A stretch of 64,000 nt of DNA from Nocardiopsis sp. N85 (lineage in GTDB: Bacteria > Actinomycetota > Actinomycetes > Streptosporangiales > Streptosporangiaceae), in NCBI RefSeq assembly GCF_028882275.1, contig NZ_JARBUT010000007.1:1-64000 (forward strand), given 5' to 3'. Below the pieces are notes generated by a model. The model did not search any database. It was given only the letters and a program-made list of their open reading frames with translations, and was not told the origin of the DNA. The position numbers and the translations under genes were made by a program. Shown piece after piece: positions 50,485 through 58,121 of the stretch (position 1 is the stretch's first letter; every line of letters begins with the position of its first letter).

Positions 50485-51267
50485 TTGAACGCGTACACGC
50501 ACGGTGTCGCCCTGATGCGGCGTCCCGGACCCGACCTGGCGCAGGGCATCGTCACCCACATCGACCGGGTCGAGGTCGATCCGGTGTTGGCGTCCCGCCA
50601 GTACACGATCTACCAGGAGACGCTGGCCTCGGCCGGGTGGAGGGTCTACGAGGTGGATCCGGCGCCCGAGCACCCCGACGCGGTGTTCGTGGAGGACCCG
50701 GTGGTGGTGTTCGAGGACCTGGCGGTGCTCACCCGGTCGGGGGCGCCGGAGCGGCGCGGCGAGGTGGACGGGGTGGAGGCCGCGGTGCGGCGGCTGGGGT
50801 TGCGGGTGGCGCGGATCGAGGCGCCCGGCGTCCTGGACGGCGGCGACGTGTTGCAGGTGGGCGCGACCGTGTACGTGGGGGTGGGCGGGCGCACCGACGA
50901 GACGGGGGCCGCCCAGTTGGAGCAGTTGCTCAAACCGCTGGGCCGGGAGGTGCGGCGGGTGCCGTTGGGCGGGGCGCTGCATTTGAAGTCGGCGGTGACG
51001 GCGCTGCCGGACGGGACGGTCATCGGGCTGGCGGAGCTGGTGGACGCCTCGGCGCTGCCGCCGATCCGTCGCCCGGCGGAGGCGGAGGGGGCGCACGTGT
51101 TGCCGTTGGGCGGGCGTGACGTGCTCATCAGCGCGGCCGCGCACGACACCGTTCACGAGCTGGCCGGGCAGGGATGGCGGGTGCTGCCGGTGGACATCTC
51201 CGAGTTCGAGAAGTTGGAGGCGTGCGTGACCTGCCTGAGCGTGCTGATCCCCGACCGGGAGCTGTGA
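50485..51267 (+). CDS. dimethylargininase (DDAH)
   Basis: 260-aa amidinotransferase-fold enzyme hydrolysing methylated arginine to citrulline and methylamine. Landmarks: HPDAVFVEDPVVVFEDLAVL, LTRSGAPERRGE, GVLDGGDVLQVGATVYVG, catalytic His in GGALHLKSAVTALPDG and nucleophile Cys near the end in LEACVTCLSVLIPD. Full length. The start must be TTG at 50485 (GGAGGA seven to twelve bases upstream); the ATG five bases earlier is out of frame and hits a stop after two codons. Confidence 0.93.
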   Translation: MNAYTHGVALMRRPGPDLAQGIVTHIDRVEVDPVLASRQYTIYQETLASAGWRVYEVDPAPEHPDAVFVEDPVVVFEDLAVLTRSGAPERRGEVDGVEAAVRRLGLRVARIEAPGVLDGGDVLQVGATVYVGVGGRTDETGAAQLEQLLKPLGREVRRVPLGGALHLKSAVTALPDGTVIGLAELVDASALPPIRRPAEAEGAHVLPLGGRDVLISAAAHDTVHELAGQGWRVLPVDISEFEKLEACVTCLSVLIPDREL

Positions 51268-51290
51268 GCGGATCACGCCCCACCTCCACT

Positions 51291-51307
51291 TTTGCCGATG
51301 CGGCAAA
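51291..51307 (+). promoter_or_regulatory. palindromic operator candidate
   Basis: TTTGCCGATGCGGCAAA: a perfect seven-base inverted repeat with ATG in the middle, 55 bases before the flavoprotein start and 24 bases after the dimethylargininase stop. An AT-rich stretch follows (51306-51323), likely the core promoter. No regulator gene is adjacent. Confidence 0.6.
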
Positions 51308-51361
51308 GAATTTTGTGGTTTTCGTTGCCCGGGCCGCATGCTGGTCGCGGAGGTGATCGAG

Positions 51362-52387
51362 GTGACGGATCGATGGAACGCCACCCATGACGTGGTGGTC
51401 ATCGGCGGCGGAGCGGCCGGGCTGAGCGGGGCGGTGGCCCTGGCCCGTTCGCGGCGCTCGGTGGTGGTCGTGGACGCGGGTGCGCCGCGCAACGCCCCGG
51501 CCGAAGGGGTGCACGTGCTGCTGGGCCGGGAGGGCATCGCCCCCGGTGCGCTGCTGGAGCTGGGCCGTGAGGAGTTGCGCGGCTACGGCGGGGAGGTGAT
51601 CTCCGGTGAGGTCACCGGTGCCGTCCGCGACGGAGACGGGTTCGCGGTGACGCTGGCCGACGGGCGCGTCCTGCGGGCCCGTCGGCTGCTGGTGACCACC
51701 GGTCTGGCGGATGAGTTCCCCGACGTGGCCGGTCTGCGGGAGCGGTGGGGACGGGACGTGCTCCACTGCCCCTACTGCCACGGGTGGGAGGTGCGCGATC
51801 GGCGTATCGGCGTGCTGTCCACCGGGCCGATGTCGGTGCACCAGGCGCTGCTGATGCGCCAGTTGAGCGAGGACGTGGTGTTCTTCGCCCACACCGCGCC
51901 GGAGATCGGCGCCGAGGACCGCGAACGGTTGGCCGCGCGCGGCATCGAGGTGGTCGAGGGCGAGGTCGTGGCCGTGGACTCGGCCGAGGACCGCCTCACC
52001 GGGGTGCGGCTGGCCGACGGCCGGGTGGTGGAACGTGAGGCGGTGGCCATCGCCACCCGCATGGTGGCGCGCGCCGGGTTCCTGGCCGAGTTGGGCCTGG
52101 TGGTGCGGGAGCATCCGATGGGTGTGGGCGAGCACGTGCACACCGAGTTCGGCGGCCGTACCGAGGTGCCGGGGGTGTGGGCGGCGGGCAACGTCACCGA
52201 TCTGGTCGCCCAGGTCGGCGCCGCGGCCGCGGCGGGCACGATGGCGGGTGCGCAGATCAACGGCGACCTGGTCATGGAGGAGGCCGATCGGGCGGTCGCC
52301 GGGGCGCGTGCCGGGGCGGGGTTCTCGGCCGAGGCCGAGGCCGAGGCGCACGTGATGGTGGCGGGCGAGCGCCGCCACGGACTGTGA
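51362..52387 (+). CDS. thioredoxin reductase-like FAD/NAD(P) oxidoreductase
   Basis: 341-aa pyridine nucleotide-disulfide oxidoreductase of the TrxB-like class. Landmarks: DVVVIGGGAAGLSGAVALAR (FAD), VVVDAGAPRNAPAEGVHVLL, the redox Cys pair in VLHCPYCHGWEVRDRRIGVL (C-x2-C), and the C-terminal FAD block VWAAGNVTDLVAQVGAAAAA. The C-terminus has an extra Ala/Glu-rich tail. GTG at 51362 follows GGAGG by eight bases; the ATG at 51338 is less well placed. A methyltransferase starts ten bases downstream, so they form an operon. The electron acceptor is unknown. Confidence 0.9.
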   Translation: MTDRWNATHDVVVIGGGAAGLSGAVALARSRRSVVVVDAGAPRNAPAEGVHVLLGREGIAPGALLELGREELRGYGGEVISGEVTGAVRDGDGFAVTLADGRVLRARRLLVTTGLADEFPDVAGLRERWGRDVLHCPYCHGWEVRDRRIGVLSTGPMSVHQALLMRQLSEDVVFFAHTAPEIGAEDRERLAARGIEVVEGEVVAVDSAEDRLTGVRLADGRVVEREAVAIATRMVARAGFLAELGLVVREHPMGVGEHVHTEFGGRTEVPGVWAAGNVTDLVAQVGAAAAAGTMAGAQINGDLVMEEADRAVAGARAGAGFSAEAEAEAHVMVAGERRHGL

Positions 52388-52397
52388 GGGGGATCCG

Positions 52398-53018
52398 GTG
52401 GCGGAGACGTTCGACCGGGAGTACTGGGAGGACCGCTACCGGGGGCACGATCACGGCAAGGGCGGACACCCGAACCCGCGACTGGTGGCCGAGGTCGCCG
52501 ACCTGACCCCGGGCACCGCCTTGGACGCGGGAGCCGGTACCGGCGCCGACGCCCGGTGGTTGGCCGCGCGGGGGTGGACGGTGACGGCGGTGGACATCTC
52601 CCGGGCGGCCTTGGACGCGGCGCGCGAGCGGGCCGGGGACCTGGAGCCGGGGGCGGCGGAACGGATCACGTGGGTGCGCGCCGACCTGACCGAGGAGATC
52701 CCCGGTGGGGGCGGGTTCGACCTGGTGAGCAGTCATTACGTGCATCCCACCGGTGGGTACCGGGCGTTCTTCGACCGGTTGGCGTCGGCGGTGGCGCCGG
52801 GCGGCACGCTGCTCATCGTCGGACACGACCCGGCCGAGGCGCACGGTCACGCCGGGTCGCTGTCGGAGTCGCACGTGAGCGCGAAGGAGATCGCCTCCGG
52901 GCTCGACCCCGGGGTGTGGGAGGTCGTGGTGGCGGAGTCGCGGCGGCGCGAGGTCGAGCGCGGTGGCCGCCGGGCCACGATGCACGACGCGGTGCTGCGC
53001 GCCCGAAGGCGGGGGTGA
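52398..53018 (+). CDS. class I SAM-dependent methyltransferase
   Basis: 206-aa methyltransferase: FDREYWEDRYRGHDHGKGGH at the N-terminus, SAM motif ALDAGAGTGADARWLAARGW, acidic VTAVDISRAALDAARERA, FDLVSSHYVHPTGG and VAPGGTLLIVGHDP. It resembles the TehB/thiopurine-type group. Co-transcribed with the TrxB-like flavoprotein. GTG at 52398. Confidence 0.88.
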   Translation: MAETFDREYWEDRYRGHDHGKGGHPNPRLVAEVADLTPGTALDAGAGTGADARWLAARGWTVTAVDISRAALDAARERAGDLEPGAAERITWVRADLTEEIPGGGGFDLVSSHYVHPTGGYRAFFDRLASAVAPGGTLLIVGHDPAEAHGHAGSLSESHVSAKEIASGLDPGVWEVVVAESRRREVERGGRRATMHDAVLRARRRG

Positions 53019-53023
53019 GGCGC

Positions 53024-53055
53024 GCCCGCCGTGTCCCGGCCGGGGCACGGCGGGC
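53024..53055. terminator. bidirectional hairpin terminator
   Basis: A 14-bp stem (GCCCGCCGTGTCCC with GGGGCACGGCGGGC, one G-T wobble) with loop GGCC lies between convergent genes. Confidence 0.75.
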
Positions 53056-53061
53056 GGGGCG

Positions 53062-54222
53062 TCAGCGCAGGTCGGAGAAGAAGGCGCGCACGTCCGCCAG
53101 GAGGAGTTCGGGCTCCTCCATGGCGGCGAAGTGCCCGCCCCGGTCCTCGACGTCGGTCCAGCGCACGATGGTGTTCTCCGACTCGCAGTAGCGGCGGATG
53201 CCCACGTCGTGGGCGAACACGAGGACGGCGGTGGGCACGCCCGAGTTCTCGTCGACCTCGCCCCAGCCCGTCTCACCGGCGTAGCCGACGTAGGCCGCCG
53301 AGGACGCGGTGCCGGTCAGCCAGTACAGCATGACGTTGGTGAGCAGCCGGTCCCGGTCGATGATCTCCTCGGGGAGGGTGGGCCGGGGGTGGGTCCACTC
53401 GCGGAACTTGTCCATGATCCAGGCCAGTTGGGCGAGCGGGGAGTCGGTCAGCCCGTAGCCCAGGGTCTGGGGGCGGGTGCCCTGGATGGCGATGTAGCCG
53501 AACTCCTCGGTCATGAACGCGCCGATGCGGGCGATCCGGTCGCGTTCGAGGTCGGTGAGGGAGGCCAGTTCCTCCTCGGAGATGTCCTCGGGGGGCATGC
53601 CCAGACCCCCGTTGACGTGTACGCCCACCACCCGGTCGGGGGCCGCGCGGGCGACGTCGGGCGAGACGGACGCGCCGATGTCGCCGCCTTGGACGCCGAA
53701 GCGTTCGTAGCCGAGCCGGTCCATCAGCTCCGCCCAGGCGCGGGCGACGCGCTTGACGTTCCAGCCGGTGTCGGAGACGGGTCCGGAGAACCCGAAGCCG
53801 GGCAGGGAGGGGATGACGACGTGGAAGGCGTCGGCGGGGTCGCCGCCGTGGGAGCGGGGGTCGGTGAGGGGGCCGACGAGGTCGAGGAACTCCACCACCG
53901 AGCCGGGCCAGCCGTGGGTGAGGAGCAGCGGCAGCGCGCCGGGTTCGGGTGAGCGCACGTGCAGGAAGTGGATGTTCTGGCCGTCGATCTCGGTGGTGAA
54001 CTGCGGGAGGGCGTTGAGTTCCTTCTCCGCCTCACGCCAGTCGTAACCGTGTCGCCAGTGTTCGGCCAGTTCGCGCAGCCAGGTGGTGGGGACACCGGTG
54101 TCCCAGTCGTCGCCGGGGAGGGGGGCGGGCCATCGGGCGGCGTCGAGCCGGGCGTGGAGGTCCTCGATCTGCTCCTGGGGGATCTCGATGCGGAAGGGGC
54201 GGATCGCCGCGCTGTTCGTCAT
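53062..54222 (-). CDS. epoxide hydrolase (EHN domain)
   Basis: 386-aa microsomal-type epoxide hydrolase. The N-terminal EHN region ([33 protein letters not shown]) is followed by the alpha/beta-hydrolase core: oxyanion hole [20 protein letters not shown], nucleophile Asp in [20 protein letters not shown], and His in [20 protein letters not shown]. The acid is expected after the cap. It opens epoxides to diols; substrate unknown. No ribosome binding site precedes the ATG, and TACTGT lies seven bases upstream, so the mRNA may be leaderless. Confidence 0.92.
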   Translation of the reverse strand: MTNSAAIRPFRIEIPQEQIEDLHARLDAARWPAPLPGDDWDTGVPTTWLRELAEHWRHGYDWREAEKELNALPQFTTEIDGQNIHFLHVRSPEPGALPLLLTHGWPGSVVEFLDLVGPLTDPRSHGGDPADAFHVVIPSLPGFGFSGPVSDTGWNVKRVARAWAELMDRLGYERFGVQGGDIGASVSPDVARAAPDRVVGVHVNGGLGMPPEDISEEELASLTDLERDRIARIGAFMTEEFGYIAIQGTRPQTLGYGLTDSPLAQLAWIMDKFREWTHPRPTLPEEIIDRDRLLTNVMLYWLTGTASSAAYVGYAGETGWGEVDENSGVPTAVLVFAHDVGIRRYCESENTIVRWTDVEDRGGHFAAMEEPELLLADVRAFFSDLR

Positions 54223-54229
54223 GATCAGA

Positions 54230-54272
54230 ACAGTAGGAACAGTGGAGGACGGTTTCTGTCCTCCACTGTTCC
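54230..54272 (-). promoter_or_regulatory. 15-bp perfect inverted repeat at the epoxide hydrolase promoter
   Basis: GGAACAGTGGAGGAC and GTCCTCCACTGTTCC flank a seven-base centre (54236-54272). The arm nearest the gene abuts a TACTGT -10-like element (54230-54235) located seven bases before the ATG. A third partial copy of the arm (GAACAGTA) overlaps that element. It could be an operator, or a hairpin ending transcription from the Clp-N gene 28 bases upstream, or both. Confidence 0.55.
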
Positions 54273-54299
54273 TTCGTTGGGTTTTCGCGAAGGATCCGG

Positions 54300-54857
54300 T
54301 CAGGCGGCTTCGTCGAGGAGTTCGCCGGTGCGGCGGCGGGCCTGGTCGTAGGTGAGGCCGTGCTCGGCGAGCACCGTGGCGGCGGGTTCGGGCGGGCCTT
54401 GGCGCAGCAGTGCCAGCAGCAGGTGGGCGGTGTCGATGGTGCGGTGTCCCGCGGCGATGGTCTCGCGCAGGGACAGCTCCAGGGCCTTCCTGGCCTTGGG
54501 GTCGAAGGGGCTGCCCAGGAGGCCGCGCCTGCGCGGGACGGCCGGTTCGGCGGGCGGGGCCAGGGCCTCGGGGCCGAAGGCGGCCTCCATGCGGCGGAAC
54601 AGGGCGTCGGTGTCGATGCCGACGGCCTGGAGGGCGCGGAGTTCGCGGTCGGTGAGTCCGGCTGGGCCGGTGGGGGCGTCCTCCAGCATGTCGGGGGTGA
54701 TCCCGGCCTCGGTGAGGATGCGGGCGGCGGTCCCCTCCGAGCGGGCCAGGGTGATCAGCAGGTGGCGGGGGCCGACCTTGGCGTCACCGTGGTCGGCGGC
54801 GGTGGTGATGGCCTCGCTGACGACGGTGCGGGCGGTGCGGCTGAAGCGTTCGAACAC
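54300..54857 (-). CDS. Clp N-terminal domain protein
   Basis: 185-aa protein with two Clp R-domain repeats and no ATPase. Repeat 1 (residues 1-75): [40 protein letters not shown]. Repeat 2 (about 110-185): [40 protein letters not shown]. ClpC/ClpA use this domain to bind adaptors and substrates, so a free copy may sequester adaptors or damaged protein. GTG 54855-54857, two bases after the stop of the HTH gene. The ribosome binding site GGGAG overlaps that stop, so the two are coupled. Confidence 0.88.
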   Translation of the reverse strand: MFERFSRTARTVVSEAITTAADHGDAKVGPRHLLITLARSEGTAARILTEAGITPDMLEDAPTGPAGLTDRELRALQAVGIDTDALFRRMEAAFGPEALAPPAEPAVPRRRGLLGSPFDPKARKALELSLRETIAAGHRTIDTAHLLLALLRQGPPEPAATVLAEHGLTYDQARRRTGELLDEAA

Positions 54858-54859
54858 GG

Positions 54860-55051
54860 TTACTCCCGGTGGGCGTGCTTCTGGTGAACGGCCTGGCGGG
54901 TGACGCCCAGGTGGTCGGCGATCTCCTGCCAGGAGCGACCCTGTTCGCGGGCGGTGCGCACGTGCAGGGACTCCAGGTGGTCGGCGAGCTTGCGCAGCGC
55001 GGCGACGGCGATCAGGCCGGTGGCCGGGTCGACCGGCGTTCCCTCTTTCAT
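54860..55051 (-). CDS. small helix-turn-helix regulator
   Basis: 63-aa DNA-binding protein: a short N-terminal helix (LIAVAALRKLADHLESLHVR) and a C-terminal sigma-factor-like helix-turn-helix (GRSWQEIADHLGVTRQAVHQ). The ATG follows a TAAATT -10 element by six bases (leaderless), with TTGACA 17 bases further up. Two GTCAA/TTGAC palindromes overlap these elements, so autoregulation is likely. It is the first gene of a two-gene operon with the Clp-N protein. Confidence 0.85.
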   Translation of the reverse strand: MKEGTPVDPATGLIAVAALRKLADHLESLHVRTAREQGRSWQEIADHLGVTRQAVHQKHAHRE

Positions 55052-55054
55052 GGT

Positions 55055-55097
55055 GTCAATTTAGCTTGACGGACTTTTCGTGTCAATTGAAATTGAC
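55055..55097 (-). promoter_or_regulatory. leaderless promoter with tandem GTCAA-N6-TTGAC operators
   Basis: On the minus strand TTGACA (55081-55086), a 17-base spacer and TAAATT (55058-55063) form a near-consensus promoter. Operator 1, 55055-55070, is GTCAA-N6-TTGAC and covers the -10. Operator 2, 55082-55097, is GTCAATTGAAATTGAC and covers the -35. Their centres are 27 bases apart. Confidence 0.75.
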
Positions 55098-55183
55098 GCG
55101 CTCTGCCGTGGGGAGAACCGCGAACCGTCACGCGCGCCTGGGCGTTGGAGGGGAAGGAAGCGATCGCGAACCCCGGGAGACCC

Positions 55184-55591
55184 ATGACCGCCGTACGTCT
55201 CGTCCGCAGCCGGACCCTCACCGAACACGTCGACTACGCCTACGCGGCCACCGTCACCGGCCCCCTGCGGGCGGTGTGGACCGCCGGCGCCTGCCCCCTC
55301 GACGAGAAGGGCGCCACCGTCGCCGTCGGCGACGTCGCCGGGCAGGCCGAACGGGTCATGCGCAACCTGCGCACGGCCCTGGCCGACGCCGGAGCCGACC
55401 TCACCGACATCGTCAAGACCACCGTGTACGTCGCCTCCCCCCGCCAGGAGGACCTGGTGGCCGCGTGGGAGGTCGTGCGCGCCCACATGGGCGGACACGA
55501 CGCCCCGAGCACCCTGCTCGGCGTGGCCGCGCTGGGTTACGACGACCAGCTCGTGGAGGTGGAGGCCGTCGCCGTGACGGCCGCGCCGTGA
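55184..55591 (+). CDS. RidA family protein
   Basis: 135-aa trimeric-barrel RidA/YjgF-like protein, which deaminates reactive enamines/imines. Landmarks: VWTAGACPLDEKGATVAVGD, QAERVMRNLRTALADAGADL, TDIVKTTVYVASPRQEDLVA (expected Arg region), STLLGVAALGYDDQLVEVEA. Here the usual R-x-x-V motif reads STLLGVAALG, so it belongs to a divergent subgroup and may lack deaminase activity. ATG 55184 with GGGAGA upstream. Monocistronic. Confidence 0.83.
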   Translation: MTAVRLVRSRTLTEHVDYAYAATVTGPLRAVWTAGACPLDEKGATVAVGDVAGQAERVMRNLRTALADAGADLTDIVKTTVYVASPRQEDLVAAWEVVRAHMGGHDAPSTLLGVAALGYDDQLVEVEAVAVTAAP

Positions 55592-55815
55592 CCCCGGAGC
55601 CGTGACCCCGCACCGGAGCGCCGGGGCAGCCGCGGGCCCGGAGCGCGTTCACACGCGCCCGGGTCGCGCACCGTGGGGAGCGGAAACGGCGCACGCCGCC
55701 GTGTCGATGAACACCCGCCCGACGACCGCGCGAGGCCGCCTCCCGCGGCTCGCCCACGTCGCGTGCGGACGGTGTCGGCCCGGGGCCACCGTGCTGCTCC
55801 CCCACCGTCGATGGC

Positions 55816-55830
55816 GGACACCATCTGTCC
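55816..55830 (+). promoter_or_regulatory. operator candidate of the WYL regulator gene
   Basis: GGACA-CCATC-TGTCC, a perfect inverted repeat 24 bases before the regulator's ATG; a further GACAG lies at 55840-55844. I recall similar GACA-N5-TGTC sites near YafY-type regulators, so autoregulation is plausible. Confidence 0.5.
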
Positions 55831-55854
55831 TGGAGTCCTGACAGACTGCGGCGT

Positions 55855-56847
55855 ATGACGACCACCACGTCCTCACGACTGCTCCGGCTGCTGTCCCTGC
55901 TCCAGATGCGCAAGGACTGGCCCGGCGCCGAACTCGCCGACCGCCTGGAGGTGAGCGCCCGCACCGTGCGCCGCGACGTGGACCGGCTGCGCGAACTCGG
56001 ATACCCGATCCAGGCCACCATGGGCATCGGCGGCGGCTACCAGCTGGGCGCGGGCGCGGCCCTGCCGCCGCTGCTGCTGGACGACGACGAGGCCGTCGCC
56101 GTCGCGGTGGGGTTGCGCACCGCCGCCCAGGGCGGGGTGTCGGGCATCGAGGAGACCTCGGTGCGCGCCCTGGCCAAGCTCCTCCAGGTGCTGCCCTCGC
56201 GGTTGCGGCGCCGGGTGGACGCCCTGGGCACCTTCACCGTGCCCATGCCCGGCAGGGGGCCCACGGTGGAGGCCGACGTGCTGGCCCTGGTCGCGGGTGC
56301 CTGCCGTGACGGCGAACGGCTGCGCTTCGACTACGAACGCCACGACGGCACGACCTCGCGGCGGGTCACCGAACCCCATCGGCTGGTCTCCCGGGGGCGG
56401 CTCTGGTACCTGATGGCCTGGGACAACGAGCGCGACGACTGGCGGACCTTCCGGGTCGACCGGATGCGCCCGCTCACCCCCACGGGGCCGCGGGTGCCCC
56501 CGCGCGACCCGCCCGAGCAGGGGGTGGCCGCCTACATGGCCGAGCGGATGAACCTCCACATGTGGACCGAGCGCGCCCGGGTGCGCCTGTTCATCGGCGC
56601 ACGGGAGGCGGTCGAGCGCGGCATCGCCGAGTACGCCCGGGTGGAGCCCGTCGACGACTCCTCCTGCGTGGTCGAGGTCGCGAGCGATTCACTGATGGTC
56701 ATGGCCTGCTACCTGGCCATGTACGACGTGGAGATGCGCGTGGAGGAACCCGGGGAACTGCGCGAGGAGATGCGGACCCTGGCCGCCCGCCTCCAACGTG
56801 CCGCCGACGGCGGCGACCGGCGTCTCGGACGTTCCGATACCCGGTGA
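55855..56847 (+). CDS. YafY/PafC-like WYL-domain transcriptional regulator
   Basis: 330-aa regulator. The N-terminal winged helix-turn-helix includes LLRLLSLLQMRKDWPGAELA and RLEVSARTVRRDVDRLRELG. The WYL domain (about residues 140-215) contains LRFDYERHDGTTSRRVTEPH and RGRLWYLMAWDNERDDWRTF, with W-Y-L intact; it senses ligands, often nucleic acid. A C-terminal WCX-like extension follows. ATG at 55855. Likely represses its own promoter through the inverted repeat at 55816; no partner gene is adjacent. Confidence 0.92.
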   Translation: MTTTTSSRLLRLLSLLQMRKDWPGAELADRLEVSARTVRRDVDRLRELGYPIQATMGIGGGYQLGAGAALPPLLLDDDEAVAVAVGLRTAAQGGVSGIEETSVRALAKLLQVLPSRLRRRVDALGTFTVPMPGRGPTVEADVLALVAGACRDGERLRFDYERHDGTTSRRVTEPHRLVSRGRLWYLMAWDNERDDWRTFRVDRMRPLTPTGPRVPPRDPPEQGVAAYMAERMNLHMWTERARVRLFIGAREAVERGIAEYARVEPVDDSSCVVEVASDSLMVMACYLAMYDVEMRVEEPGELREEMRTLAARLQRAADGGDRRLGRSDTR

Positions 56848-57221
56848 GGTCGACGTCCACGGGACGGGGGAGAGCGACCTTCGACCGGTGGCGGTGCAGC
56901 CCGGCGGAGGGGTACCGCTTCGTCGCGGGGTCGATTTCGTCATGGAAGCCCTAGGGACCCACGAGGACGAGGGACCCGTCGATCGGTTCGGCGCGGGGGC
57001 GGTTCGGGCGGTCGGTCCGGGTCCGCCGCCCCGCGTCCGCCGGGCGCGGGGATGAGCCGGTCCGGTACCGACCACGCGCACAGGTCCCACCCACCGATCG
57101 TCGAAGGTCTCCCTTGAGGGCACTTTTTCGGGGCGTTGAGGAGAAGTCCGAGCGAGCACACCCCAAAGTCACTACTGTGTGGATTTACATGATCTCCTAG
57201 AGTGACGAAAGTGGGTTGTGC
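56848..57221 (+). other. 374-base gap, no gene seen
   Basis: All frames show only low-complexity Arg/Gly/Pro sequence. The last 80 bases are relatively AT-rich (from about 57150) and contain GTCACT (57169-57174) and AGTGAC (57201-57206) as distant inverted repeats. They likely hold the promoter of the GNAT-like gene. Confidence 0.4.
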
Positions 57222-58121
57222 GTGCTCACCCGGGACCGGATCCACAGCCAGACACCCGCCCCAGACCCCGCGCCGACGGTCCGAGACCTGTGTCCCGGCT
57301 ACCGGATCGCCCGCTGGGACTCCCCGGCCGATCTGTCGGCCGACCGGCGCGACCGTCTGCACCTGATCCTGCGCGGCCTGGCGGCACGCGCCTTCGGCGC
57401 CGACCACTCCTCCTACTGGCGCACCCGCATCGACGGCGGGTTCTTCGACCGCGTCAGCACCCTGGCCCTCGTCCTGGACGAGGACGACGTCCCCGTGGGC
57501 TGGGGCGGCTACCACCGGCTCCACCTGGCCGGACGTCCCGTCGTGTACCTGGACGCCACCGGGGTGGTGCCCGCCCACCGGCGGACCGGCCTCACCTCGG
57601 CGCTGATGACCCACTTCCTGACCCGGGAGATCCGTCACCGGCCCCTGCGCGGCGTGGACGTGGTCCTGCGCACCCGCCACCCCGCCGTCTACGCCGGATG
57701 GCTGCACAACCTCGGACCCCAGCGGGTCTTCCCCAACACGCGCCGGCCCCTCCCCGCTCGGGTCCGGCGCATCGCCGCCGAGGCCGCCGACTGGCTCGGC
57801 GACGGCCCCGGCCTGGACCCCGACACCCTGGTGGTGCGCGACGCCTACCGGATGTTCGAGGGCGACGTCTACGGGGTGCGACCGCGCAGCGGGCACGGCG
57901 ACATCGACGACCTCTTCGCCCACCGGATCGGACCCAAGGACGCCCTCATGGTGGTGGCGCACCTGAACGCCGCCGCGTTGGCGCGTTGTGCCCTGGCCCG
58001 GGCCGCCCGCTCCCGGGTGCGGCGCCTGCCCGCCCTGGGCGGGCGGCCACGGCGCGGTGAACGCATCGCGGCCCCCGCCCCGGGGGAGGCCGCCGTTCTG
58101 CTCACAAGGGCACGGCCTTGA
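57222..58121 (+). CDS. GNAT-like acetyltransferase family protein
   Basis: 299-aa protein. VYLDATGVVPAHRRTGLTSA and LMTHFLTREIRHRPL match the acetyl-CoA loop of GNAT enzymes (V-P-x-x-R-R-x-G-L/I). It is preceded by a strand pair GWGGYHRLHLAGRPVVYLDA. The rest (LRTRHPAVYAGWLHNLGPQR, and an Arg-rich C-terminus) is not recognised. Start taken as GTG 57222; a TTG at 57216 is possible. Its 3' end overlaps the convergent oxidoreductase gene by 20 bases. Confidence 0.65.
   Translation: MLTRDRIHSQTPAPDPAPTVRDLCPGYRIARWDSPADLSADRRDRLHLILRGLAARAFGADHSSYWRTRIDGGFFDRVSTLALVLDEDDVPVGWGGYHRLHLAGRPVVYLDATGVVPAHRRTGLTSALMTHFLTREIRHRPLRGVDVVLRTRHPAVYAGWLHNLGPQRVFPNTRRPLPARVRRIAAEAADWLGDGPGLDPDTLVVRDAYRMFEGDVYGVRPRSGHGDIDDLFAHRIGPKDALMVVAHLNAAALARCALARAARSRVRRLPALGGRPRRGERIAAPAPGEAAVLLTRARP

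Noticed and set aside
56798..57055. 86-codon plus frame after the WYL regulator
   Set aside because: Overlaps the regulator end, low complexity, no ribosome binding site or recognisable motif.
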